64,000 nucleotides of DNA from Geminicoccus sp. (lineage in GTDB: Bacteria; Pseudomonadota; Alphaproteobacteria; UBA7985): positions 36,039 to 100,038 of the forward strand of contig PAPT01000032.1 of assembly GCA_002708995.1 (NCBI GenBank), given 5' to 3'. Under the pieces are notes generated by a model that worked only from the letters and a program-made list of their open reading frames with translations, was not told where the DNA came from and made no database searches. Positions within the stretch are counted from its first letter, which is position 1. Every line of letters starts with the position of its first letter. Positions 1 through 7,719 of this stretch are shown in pieces. The translations under genes were made by a program, and so were the position numbers.

Positions 1-303
1 CAAACCGACGATTCCGGGCGCTATGTTGGCTATGGCCTGCCGGATAAGCCCGAAGAGTCGCTGTTCTACGTCACCGGGCCTTACGACAGGCAGCCAGCAA
101 CGGCGGGCAATGGCACCATGATCGCCTTTCCCACCCCGACACTGGAGACGCTGCACGAGGTCTACCAGATCGCGCTGAAGAGCGGCGGCACGGACGAGGG
201 CGCCCCCGGACCTCGGCTGGACGACAGCCCAACGCACTATGCCTACGTGCGCGACCCGGCGGGGAACAAGCTGGCGTTCTACTGCGATAATGTCAGGGGC
301 TGA
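1..303 (+). CDS. VOC (glyoxalase/bleomycin resistance) family protein, 3' part
   Basis: Open from the first base of the window in frame 1, so the gene begins upstream; about 100 codons are visible. The end shows the second half of a VOC fold: a FYVTGPYDRQPAT strand, a helix around TLETLHEVYQIAL, then the closing motif YVRDPAGNKLAFYC, which is the usual DPDGN-LEF signature of small glyoxalase-like proteins. The conserved Tyr/Asp-Pro/Gly-Asn turn fits a VOC metal site, but the N-terminal ligand is outside the window. The substrate cannot be inferred. The next 230 bases hold no convincing gene. Confidence 0.8.
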   Translation, partial: QTDDSGRYVGYGLPDKPEESLFYVTGPYDRQPATAGNGTMIAFPTPTLETLHEVYQIALKSGGTDEGAPGPRLDDSPTHYAYVRDPAGNKLAFYCDNVRG

Positions 304-529
304 CAACCGTTTCAGGGCGCAACTTGCGCGCCAGCGGCCCCCTCTCCAGCGCTGAGCCTCGCTGTCGGATCTTTCGCGATTCATGTCCGAAATACTGGAT
401 AGAGTCTCTGGGTTCGCGACGATCTTAGTGCACTTGCATTCAGCAACAGCACAACTCACTATGGCTTGGAAATGGCGATGACAGACCGACCCTTGCAAAC
501 AAACACGGGCATAGCCGGGCCCGTGCTGA

Positions 530-733
530 TCCACGGGTACCGAGGCTGCGTGGCTCGTGTATGAAGGACGCCAGGCCTGCGAACTGGGGGAGCGTCTGAG
601 GGACTACTGCGCTCAGCATCCTGACAAGCACGCCTACACGTTCTACCGGCGCCATAACGCCGAAGGCGAGGTCATGACGTGGCAGGAGATGTGGGTCGCT
701 GCCGCTGCGGTTTACGCGGCTCGGGCATGTTAA
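530..733 (+). pseudogene. Remnant of an AMP-binding (adenylate-forming) enzyme N-terminus
   Basis: An open frame without ATG (a GTG lies at 557) reads like the first 55-60 residues of an acyl-CoA/acyl-AMP synthetase or NRPS adenylation domain: LGERLRDYCAQHPDKHAYTF, then GEVMTWQEMWVAAAAVYAAR. This is the usual sequence of a helix, the HPDkpA strand and the ltW-eL helix. The frame then stops at TAA 731-733, before any AMP-binding core motif. A full member would be over 500 residues, so this is a truncated relic. It ends exactly where an opposite-strand thioesterase relic ends. Family assignment is by pattern only. Confidence 0.55.
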
Positions 734-989
734 GGAAGTTGAGCGAAATCATCGCGATCAGTGGCTGATCGGGGTCCATAGACCTGCCGAGAAGCAAGGC
801 TTCTGTCCATGTGTTGAAGCACCAGATCAGTGGTGCCTTGCTGCCGGACCCGTTCATGATTAGCAAAGGTCCGTCCTGCCTTGCCAGGCTGGCCGGAACC
901 TTCGCTGCCGTCGCCACTACCGTAAGAACCCTCTCGGTGATTGTGGGGATATCGATTTCCTGTGATCTGCCTTGTCCCGCATTTTCCAT
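729..989 (-). pseudogene. Remnant of a thioesterase-type alpha/beta hydrolase N-terminus
   Basis: From an ATG at 989 the minus strand reads about 87 residues that resemble the start of a stand-alone or NRPS/PKS thioesterase. The pattern PLIWCFNTWTEALLLGRSM followed by DPDQPLIAM matches the first beta strand, the oxyanion-hole loop and the helix before the GP-DQP-YG-R turn. No GxSxG nucleophile motif follows. The frame continues to a stop at 672, but the last 18 residues are low-complexity and belong to the far side of the junction. The relic lies on the same strand as, and downstream of, the ATP-grasp pair, so it could once have been the last gene of that operon. Confidence 0.5.
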
Positions 990-1118
990 AAAAGCCCCAT
1001 TGTATTTGCATTAGGATAACTGGATTGATACCAATTAAATCTGAATCCCCGACCTGCAACCTATCTTGGTGCAGTTACGGCGACGTCGCCAAGAGGAGAA
1101 ATGCACTACGGACAAGCC

Positions 1119-2552
1119 TTATTCGGACCATGGGCGAGGGGGCCGCTTTGCGAGTGCGATAAAACGCTCGATGTACTGTTCCATAAGCTGTCCGGGCGGC
1201 ACCTGCGGCTTTAAGTGAGCCCCGAGGACCCGGGCGTTGAGGCAGCCGTCTGCACCTCCTTCTGCGATCAGGTCGATGCCGAAGGTAGCGTCTCCGAAAG
1301 TCGGCTGGATGGCCGCGATAATGGCCTCGATTTCCGGTCCTAGTTTAGCGAGATCGACCAACTTGACGGCGGCGCCCCCATCCAGCAGCGGATGGTCGGT
1401 CAGCTGCACTTTCGCGCCTTTCATTAAGACGGTATCTGAATCCAGCGACAGGCGTCTGAGCCGCCTCGGGATGCGATGGGTGCTCAGGAACACGGTGAAG
1501 TCCACCGCGTTCTTGAAGCCTCTATCGCGCGTTAATTCCTGCGCGCAATATCGCTGCAGCAGCGATTCGAGTGCCGTCTTGCCGTCGCCGCTGATCACAA
1601 CGTGAGACCGCTTCGCACACCACAGCACTTCGCCCCCCATGACCACGATGCTGAGAGAGTCGCCCGGCATGAACTGCTCGATCACGACGTCGTTGAGATA
1701 AGCCTGATTTTCTTCGATCGCCGCCGTCAGTTGATCGACGTTGTTGATCACCGGAAGCGGCCGGAGCCGCCGACTGACGTTGTTAGGCTTCAGGACGAGC
1801 GGAAAGCCGAAGGCCGAGGCCATCCCCGTGATATGCCTCAGGTTGTAGATCTGCTGAAGCCGGACAACGGGCACACCTGACGCCGCCAGCAGGCGATTGG
1901 TGCTGGCTCTCTCTGCCAGAATGTCGTTCAGCAGGAAGTTGGCGCCCTGTCCGATTCCGTTGGCAAAGAACAGGTCGCCGTCCTGCCTTTTCAACCGGTG
2001 CACGGCCTGGGTGACTTCAGTGACCTGATGGCCCCTTTGCAGCAAGGTCAGGACCAGCCGCCGGTGGAGCATACCCGCCCCTTTTGCGCCGAGTGCAGCC
2101 TGATGGGTCTTCACTTCTTCGCGCAGGGCGTCTGAGTCGAAGTCTTCCGCTGACAGCAGTAGCCCCTTTTCCAAAAGACCCTTGAGCAGATTTGCCGGGT
2201 CGAAGGGAGACGACGGGCGCGTGGGCAGATGGTAGGTGCCCTCAAGATCGCCACCGTCTACGCTCTCAAACACACCCAACTGAAAGACCGGCGACCTTTG
2301 TTGCCGGAAAAGCGAATAAACCCAGTGCAGCAGGCTCGAAGCCCGGCCTTCTGCTGCGGTGGCATCCGGATTATCGAGTTCGACGGGCCCGGCTGCGCCG
2401 ATGATGTCATTCAGAACGGCAACAGCAGCCGGGTTGAAGGGGGTTGCCTCGACGTCGCTTACCTCGATGGTGACAAAGACGCTGCGGAAACCGAAGGCCG
2501 GCTCCGTCTTCAGTTCAGGTTCGCTAAACATGCTCTGTTGTTCCTTTGCCAT
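1119..2552 (-). CDS. Cyanophycin-synthetase-like ATP-grasp protein, probably catalytically altered
   Basis: 477 residues, paralogous over most of its length to the gene just upstream on the same strand (54 bp gap). The N-terminal ~200 residues match that paralogue's N-terminal domain (an SPVFQLG-F stretch, then a TYHLPTR motif near residues 106-112). An ATP-grasp domain follows: linker 197-215, K255 in VLKPNN, an IEQFMPGDS strand at 291-299, and GDGK at 322-325. The glycine-rich loop after K255, present in the paralogue as RGNFGKG, is replaced by VSRRLRP. The metal-binding ExN near the C-terminus has become CLNA (437-440). It may therefore be a regulatory or substrate-holding partner rather than a ligase. 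Its product is unknown. Confidence 0.75.
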   Translation of the reverse strand: MAKEQQSMFSEPELKTEPAFGFRSVFVTIEVSDVEATPFNPAAVAVLNDIIGAAGPVELDNPDATAAEGRASSLLHWVYSLFRQQRSPVFQLGVFESVDGGDLEGTYHLPTRPSSPFDPANLLKGLLEKGLLLSAEDFDSDALREEVKTHQAALGAKGAGMLHRRLVLTLLQRGHQVTEVTQAVHRLKRQDGDLFFANGIGQGANFLLNDILAERASTNRLLAASGVPVVRLQQIYNLRHITGMASAFGFPLVLKPNNVSRRLRPLPVINNVDQLTAAIEENQAYLNDVVIEQFMPGDSLSIVVMGGEVLWCAKRSHVVISGDGKTALESLLQRYCAQELTRDRGFKNAVDFTVFLSTHRIPRRLRRLSLDSDTVLMKGAKVQLTDHPLLDGGAAVKLVDLAKLGPEIEAIIAAIQPTFGDATFGIDLIAEGGADGCLNARVLGAHLKPQVPPGQLMEQYIERFIALAKRPPRPWSE

Positions 2553-2606
2553 GGAGCTTCACAGGGCTGACGCGTCCAATCCATAGGTTGATTGCAGGGT
2601 GAGCTG

Positions 2607-4076
2607 TCATGCGGTGGTCACACTGTCGGCGATGAGCTTGCCGACCTGCTTCAAATAGACTTTTTCCTGAGCGTGGAAGAAGGCTGGACCGGCATTGATC
2701 TCGCAGATGATTAAGTCTGGGTCAGGCAGGTTCAGATCGTCTCCAATGAAGTCGATGCTGGCTTCCGTCATTTGGACCAATGCGAGGGTTCTCATCACCA
2801 CGTCTTCGATTCGTTTCGACATGAAATCCGGCTGATGAAACTCCAGCAACGGGCCAAAATCTCCGATTTTGCCACCGTGCAGCAAGACGACTTTCTGACC
2901 TTCGGGAAGGACAGTTTCCAGCGACATGCCCTGCTGTTTCAGCGTGCTCAGCATGTCTTCATTGCTGCAGGCCTTCTCAAGATCAAAGGTCTCTTTCAAC
3001 TGGAAATCATTGGAAATGACTTCTTCGCTCGAACGGGCCATGAGGTCGCGCACAGAACTCTTGCCATCGCCGATGACCGAGGGATTACCTTTCTTCTGGA
3101 CGAGGACAGGCTTTCCATCAAAAACGACGACGCGATAACTCTCGCCATAGACGTGCTTCTCAATGATGTATTCTTCGTTTTCGAAGTCGGTCCGAGTGAG
3201 GACGCTTTCCATCATCTCTTCGTCGACGATATTGGTAAAAACACCTTGCTCAGTTGTGATTCCCTTGCCGAAGTTCCCTCGATTTGCCTTCAGCACCACG
3301 GGGTAACCGATCCGTGCAGCCAGAACCTTGGTCTGTTCCGGCGATGGCGCAATATGGCACTCTGCAACGGGGAGACCGGCACTGCGCAAAAGCTGTGAGG
3401 TGGCAAATTTATTGCCGACAAGCGTGGCCGCGCACCAATCGGTGCTGCTCGTCAGTGACCCACGAATGAGGCGCGATCCGGGACCGACGCCTGCCTTGAA
3501 TATAGTCCTCGAAATCTCGGTCATTGGGACCTGGTGCTCGTGCAGCATTCCCACCAGAGGCCGCTGGTTGATGCCCATCATGCCGGTTGCGTCAACGGCC
3601 TTCAGCATCTGGGTCAGCGCCTCTTCAAAATCGTCTCTGTCCCAGTCTTCTTCGGGTTTCAACAGGGTGTTCCGCGCAAGGAAAATGAGCAGATTGGCGG
3701 GTATATTCGGTGCCGTGTAGCGGGTTGGCAGATCGAAAGTCCCGAGCAGGCTGTCCTCACCTTCGGCCCTCGGCGACGCGGTAAAGTGGCCCAACTCGAA
3801 GACCGGCCATTTGCAGCCCTTGAGTACGTAGAATATCGATCGGAGCAAAGCCCCGGCTGCGGTTCCCTCCGGTGCCCAGTCGGCTTCGGGGAACTCGACC
3901 GAGGTCTCGAACTCGAGCTTCTCGGCGAGCATCGGGGCAAAATCATCCTGCAGATAGCGCCGGGCCGAAGCGCTGAAGGTCAGGGGGTCGTCCGCCCGGG
4001 TCGTCACGCGTAGCGCAGGGCCAAGGAAGGGACTGTCCCCTGTGTCGACAAGCTGGAGTTGTTCCAATTTAAGCAT
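2607..4076 (-). CDS. Cyanophycin-synthetase-like ATP-grasp ligase
   Basis: 489 residues. Residues 200-223 (GSRLIRGSLTSST, then VGNK) match the linker that precedes the ATP-grasp domain in cyanophycin synthetase. K263 in VVLKANRGNFGKG gives the ATP-binding lysine and flexible loop, EKHVYGESYRVVV at 306-318 the central strand, and GDGK at 336-339. D442 and ICEINAGP at 457-464 (E459, N461) supply the Mg ligands. It lacks the Mur-ligase half of CphA, so it would form a single type of amide bond by an acyl-phosphate route. The N-terminal domain is not recognised. A degenerate paralogue lies directly downstream, and a methyltransferase upstream on the same strand. The substrates are unknown; a small peptide-like metabolite is only an inference. 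Confidence 0.8.
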   Translation of the reverse strand: MLKLEQLQLVDTGDSPFLGPALRVTTRADDPLTFSASARRYLQDDFAPMLAEKLEFETSVEFPEADWAPEGTAAGALLRSIFYVLKGCKWPVFELGHFTASPRAEGEDSLLGTFDLPTRYTAPNIPANLLIFLARNTLLKPEEDWDRDDFEEALTQMLKAVDATGMMGINQRPLVGMLHEHQVPMTEISRTIFKAGVGPGSRLIRGSLTSSTDWCAATLVGNKFATSQLLRSAGLPVAECHIAPSPEQTKVLAARIGYPVVLKANRGNFGKGITTEQGVFTNIVDEEMMESVLTRTDFENEEYIIEKHVYGESYRVVVFDGKPVLVQKKGNPSVIGDGKSSVRDLMARSSEEVISNDFQLKETFDLEKACSNEDMLSTLKQQGMSLETVLPEGQKVVLLHGGKIGDFGPLLEFHQPDFMSKRIEDVVMRTLALVQMTEASIDFIGDDLNLPDPDLIICEINAGPAFFHAQEKVYLKQVGKLIADSVTTA

Positions 4077-4381
4077 GATATCGGGTCTTGTGTTGCGAGC
4101 GAGGCAGGCGATTTATTGTTTTGTACTGGGTAAATTGGCTGCAAATTATGAGCGCTACCGGACGAGGCTGGTATCAAATAGTCTGCGTTGAAGCCAGCCG
4201 TCTAGAAATTTGTACGGCAGCTTCACCCGACCGCTTAACCCGGTCTTCCCAAACACTTCCTAGGAATGGTCAATTATTTCTTTTATTGTTGTATTATTGA
4301 GATATTAAACTTTGAGGGGCACTCGGAAAACACGGTCGGTGGCGCGGAAAGCACGCGGCATTAGTTGGAAATTTTCCGTAT
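4077..4381. other. AT-rich spacer, probable promoter region for the ATP-grasp genes
   Basis: 305 bases without a supportable gene. The stretch 4265-4315 is markedly AT-rich (runs of TTATTGTTGTATTATTGAG) compared with its GC-rich neighbours, which fits a promoter for the leftward ATP-grasp pair. No clear -35/-10 pair, operator palindrome or terminator was found. Confidence 0.4.
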
Positions 4382-4981
4382 CTACATCTGGGCATTGGGC
4401 GTCCGGATGATATCGATTTTCCGGAAGTAAACATTGATGAAGGAGTCAATTGCCAGCTTGGGGCAGTTGACGATGTCTTTCACCTCATAGGCCGGGTCGA
4501 ACCAACTGTAGTCGTCGAAGCCAATCACACCTCCCGTCTTGCACAAAAGAAACGACAGAACTGCATCGATCAAAACATCGGGTGACTGATGTGAGCCATC
4601 GACGTAAATGAAATCGAACGAATTTTCGTGGCCGTCGGCCAACAGCCGGGGCAACAGCTGGTGTGATAGCCCCTTCAGTTTGTTGACCTTGGGTGCGTCG
4701 GTTCTCTGCTTCTGTGCGAGTGCGACGTTGTGCTCGAAGCGCTCCTCCACCTTGCTCATATTGACGCCACGGATTTTGTTTTCGAGGCCACCATCCCACG
4801 TGTCGACGCAGAATATCTCGCACTGATCCGACCACACCGATTTTTCGACGAGGTGCGTTGTTGCGCGACCCTCGAAGCAGCCAGTTTCGAGCATTTTTTC
4901 AGGGTTTATCTGGGGCAGGAGTTGGGTCCAGATCTTTTCGTCAACATTTCCAAACCAGTTGTTCGTAAATTCGTATCGCAT
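4382..4981 (-). CDS. Class I SAM-dependent methyltransferase (Methyltransf_24-like)
   Basis: The frame is open to 5134, but the methionine at 4981 (MRYEFTNNWF) is preferred, because an earlier start would overlap the upstream Fe-S gene; this gives 199 residues. MLETGCFEGRATTHLVE is the SAM-binding motif I, IFCVDTWDGG the acidic loop after strand 2, and FDFIYVDGSHQSPDVLID the motif II Asp region. GGVIGFDDYSW closes strand 5. This architecture is common in small O- or N-methyltransferases of secondary metabolism and glycan pathways. It is 35 bp downstream of the reductase-like gene and 305 bp upstream of the ATP-grasp pair, all on one strand. The substrate is unknown. Confidence 0.75.
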   Translation of the reverse strand: MRYEFTNNWFGNVDEKIWTQLLPQINPEKMLETGCFEGRATTHLVEKSVWSDQCEIFCVDTWDGGLENKIRGVNMSKVEERFEHNVALAQKQRTDAPKVNKLKGLSHQLLPRLLADGHENSFDFIYVDGSHQSPDVLIDAVLSFLLCKTGGVIGFDDYSWFDPAYEVKDIVNCPKLAIDSFINVYFRKIDIIRTPNAQM

Positions 4982-5015
4982 GAATGCCTGTGCTTTGATG
5001 TATTGTTGCTGTGAA

Positions 5016-6008
5016 CTATCTGTGTTGGGTGGAGTTTGCAGCAAGCTTTCTGTCGCGCCGTCGCTCCAGTTTATCGGCGAGGCGTGGCCCCACACCCGGG
5101 CGGCTCCACGGGCATACGGCGAGGCAGACGGCACAGCCCTGATGCTCGTTGAAGAACGGCAAGCACTTGTCGAAATCGACGTACCATTTGACCTCGCCCC
5201 GAACGAGTTGCTTGTTCGGTGCGATGGCCTCAGGCGGGCAGGCGTCCTCGCACACGCGACAGTTCAGGCAGAAGTCATCGATGCCGTGATCCACCGGCGC
5301 GGACAGCGGCAGCGGGCAGTCGGTCAGCACTGCTGAGAGCCGGAAGGAAGAACCGAATTCGGGCGTGATCAGAGAGCCGTGCTTGCCCAGCTCGCCGAAG
5401 CCGCTGGCCAGCGCCGCTGGGATCATCGTAATCTTCCCCGACATTGGCCCGGTCAGCGGTTCAGCCTCCCAGCCCTGCGCCCGCAGCCAGTTGGCGACCG
5501 TCATCGCACCCTGGGCCGCGCGTCGGTACTGGCGCATGACTTCCAGCCCGCCTTCGGGCGCCGGTGCTTTGCTGATTTCCTCGAAGTCGTGGTGAAAGCC
5601 CATGACCACCACGCGTTTGAAGCCGATCTCAACGCCTTCGAAGGCCCAGACCGGATCGAAGGCCGCGACCCCGACCTTGTCGAAACCACCCGCGTCCAGA
5701 CCCGCTTGCGTGAAGCTGGCAAAATCTGCCTTGGTGACGGCCTGCGGCGTCTCTGCCAAGGGCGTCAGCGGTGCGTTGATGATCGCCGCCCGACGCGCCC
5801 GCTCTTCGCCATACCCATCCAGACCCGGGTCGACAGTGTAGAACCAGCGCTGCACGTCGCCGTGGGCGACATCATCGGGGCTGTTGCCCCAGTAGACGTA
5901 GGACGGCTGCCGCCGTTCGGCGTCGCCCAGCCCGTTGATGGTGTTGCCGGAAACGTCGGGGTAGAGCGCCATCTGCTCGGGCCGGGGCTTGAAGGTGCTG
6001 CGGGTCAT
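5016..6008 (-). CDS. Reductive-dehalogenase/epoxyqueuosine-reductase-like 4Fe-4S protein
   Basis: 330 residues. The C-terminal quarter carries two ferredoxin-type cluster motifs, C-x2-C-x2-C-x3-CP (FCLNCRVCEDACP) and C-x9-C-x2-C-x3-CP (ending GCAVCLAVCPW). This is the spacing of RdhA-type reductases and QueG relatives. The preceding ~180 residues contain the nitroreductase-like corrinoid region, with RQYRRAAQGAMTVANWLRAQG and GELGKHGSLITPEFGSSFR. There is no Tat signal, so the protein is probably cytoplasmic, unlike respiratory dehalogenases. The tRNA-modifying QueG usually has extra C-terminal HEAT repeats, which are absent here. The likely role is cobalamin-dependent reduction of an unknown substrate. 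No partner oxidoreductase gene is adjacent. Confidence 0.75.
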   Translation of the reverse strand: MTRSTFKPRPEQMALYPDVSGNTINGLGDAERRQPSYVYWGNSPDDVAHGDVQRWFYTVDPGLDGYGEERARRAAIINAPLTPLAETPQAVTKADFASFTQAGLDAGGFDKVGVAAFDPVWAFEGVEIGFKRVVVMGFHHDFEEISKAPAPEGGLEVMRQYRRAAQGAMTVANWLRAQGWEAEPLTGPMSGKITMIPAALASGFGELGKHGSLITPEFGSSFRLSAVLTDCPLPLSAPVDHGIDDFCLNCRVCEDACPPEAIAPNKQLVRGEVKWYVDFDKCLPFFNEHQGCAVCLAVCPWSRPGVGPRLADKLERRRDRKLAANSTQHR

Positions 6009-6212
6009 GGCGGGTGCTCCCAGTTGTGCGGCGGGGTGGCGGCGGTTACGCCTGCCGGTCGCGCCGAAGCGAAGGTTAGCGCGATTTGTCCTGCCTTCGC
6101 CAGTCGCCGCCGGTTTCCACGCCCGGGTTGCGCCGTCCCGTCACTGGTCGCCGGGCCGCGCGGTCCTACTTTCTCGCGCAGCACTCAGGGCAGCACAGCA
6201 GGGAAGGTAGCG

Positions 6213-6875
6213 ATGAAGCGCGCACTGATTTTCGGGGCTTCGGGCGGTATCGGGGCAGCGTTCTGCGACGCTCTCGACCAGCAGGGATACGCGGTCACCG
6301 GCCTGTCGCGTAGCGGCGACGGGCTTGACCTCCGCGACCCTGCAGCCGTCGACGCGGCGATGGCGGGTCTGAGCGGTCCCTTCGATCTGGTGGTGATCGC
6401 CACCGGCATTCTGGCCCCACCCGGCGCCAGCCCGGAGAAATCGCTGCGGTCGATCGATCCGGCTACCATGCAGGACCTGCTGCTGGTCAACGCTGTCGGC
6501 CCGGCGCTGATCCTCACCCGCCTGCCCGCACTGCTCCCCCGCGGGGGGCGAAGTGTGGTCGCCGTGCTGACGGCCCGGGTCGGCTCCATCGGTGATAACC
6601 ATCTGGGCGGCTGGTACAGCTACCGGGCGTCGAAGGCGGCCGCCAATCAGATTACCCGCACCGCCGCGATCGAGCTGCAGCGCAAATTCAAGGAATGCAG
6701 GGTCGTCGCGCTGCATCCCGGCACGGTCGATACCGCCTTTACCGCCGGTTACCCGAACAAGGACAAGCACGACCCCGCCACCGCTGCGCAGAACCTGCTC
6801 CGGGTCATCGATGGCCTCGGGCCCGAGGACAATGGCGGCTTTTTCGACTGGCGGGGCGAGGCTGTGCCCTGGTAG
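6213..6875 (+). CDS. Short-chain dehydrogenase/reductase (C-factor-like)
   Basis: 220 residues from an ATG preceded by GGGAAGG. ALIFGASGGIGAAFCDAL is the dinucleotide-binding glycine motif, and VVIATGILAPPG stands for the NAG-like strand. VAVLTARVGSIGDNHLGGW holds the catalytic Ser region and YRASKAA the Tyr-x3-Lys pair. The VVALHPGTVDTAF motif follows. The short length and the strand-5/6 spacing resemble the CsgA/C-factor type of SDR. The frame is open far upstream, but that part overlaps the opposite Fe-S gene and has no family match. It is a single gene, convergent with the MBL gene. The substrate is unknown. Confidence 0.85.
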   Translation: MKRALIFGASGGIGAAFCDALDQQGYAVTGLSRSGDGLDLRDPAAVDAAMAGLSGPFDLVVIATGILAPPGASPEKSLRSIDPATMQDLLLVNAVGPALILTRLPALLPRGGRSVVAVLTARVGSIGDNHLGGWYSYRASKAAANQITRTAAIELQRKFKECRVVALHPGTVDTAFTAGYPNKDKHDPATAAQNLLRVIDGLGPEDNGGFFDWRGEAVPW

Positions 6876-6902
6876 CCGCCCGGCGGTGAAGGAGGTCTGG
6901 CC

Positions 6903-7616
6903 TCAGGGGCAGAGCATGCTGCGCTGACCGGAGAGATATTCCGCCGTGATCTGCCGCGCCCGGTCCCTGCCGAAGCTGCCGAAGTGGCCCGCGTGCATGA
7001 CCGAAAGCGGCAGGTCGCAGAGCCGGTTCAGGCTCTCGATCATCTGCTCAGGCACCGAGTGATAGAGGTGGTCGTAGAGCACCCCATCATAGAGGGCATC
7101 GCCGGTGAAAACAGTGCCCGTCTCCGCCTCCCATAGTGCCACCGACCCCGGTGAGTGACCGGGCAGATGCAGCACCTCAAAGTGCCGGTCGCCGAGGTCG
7201 ATCACGTCGCCGTCGTCGACCATCCCGGTCAGCGGCGCTGGCTGATAGCACCAAGTATCGATATCGAAGTCATCGGATGGCCCCGCCCGGATCACGCTCG
7301 TGTCCAGCAGGTCGCAGACGGTGTTCTGCCGGGTGGGGTTGGCGAAGATATCAGCTTCCAGACCATGGCCTAGCCGCTGGTCGAACTGGCACAGCCCACC
7401 GGCGTGGTCGTGGTGGCTGTGGGTGCAGACCGCCAGCACAGGAACTTCGGTCAGGCGGGCGACAGCGTCGGACAGCGACCGCAGGCCGAAGCCGGTATCG
7501 ATGATCAGGTCGCGGTCGCGGCCCCGGACGTGCCAGATGTTGCAGCGCCAGTCGGCCGAAATATCGGTCTCCAGCAGCCGGGTAACGCCGTGATCAAAGG
7601 ACTGGGTCTCGAACAT
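6903..7616 (-). CDS. Metallo-beta-lactamase fold hydrolase
   Basis: 237 residues from the ATG at 7616 (MFETQSFDHG). A longer frame to 7865 runs through the divergent photolyase-like gene and was not used. THSHHDHAGG is the HxHxDH zinc motif. HLPGHSPGSVALW carries the next ligand and GTVFTGDALYDGVLYDH the bridging Asp. MHAGHFGSFGR near the C-terminus supplies the last His. These complete a binuclear site of the glyoxalase-II-like branch. It lies tail-to-tail with the SDR and is divergent from the gene at 7720. The substrate is unknown. Confidence 0.85.
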   Translation of the reverse strand: MFETQSFDHGVTRLLETDISADWRCNIWHVRGRDRDLIIDTGFGLRSLSDAVARLTEVPVLAVCTHSHHDHAGGLCQFDQRLGHGLEADIFANPTRQNTVCDLLDTSVIRAGPSDDFDIDTWCYQPAPLTGMVDDGDVIDLGDRHFEVLHLPGHSPGSVALWEAETGTVFTGDALYDGVLYDHLYHSVPEQMIESLNRLCDLPLSVMHAGHFGSFGRDRARQITAEYLSGQRSMLCP

Positions 7617-7719
7617 CCGTAGCCATCCTCTGCGGTTCCTGCGTGGCAATTTGGCACTTTCCAAGCGCCCCGCGAAGCTTACCTCCCGCGCTAAGTCCGC
7701 TTCAACCCGCCCGGTATCC

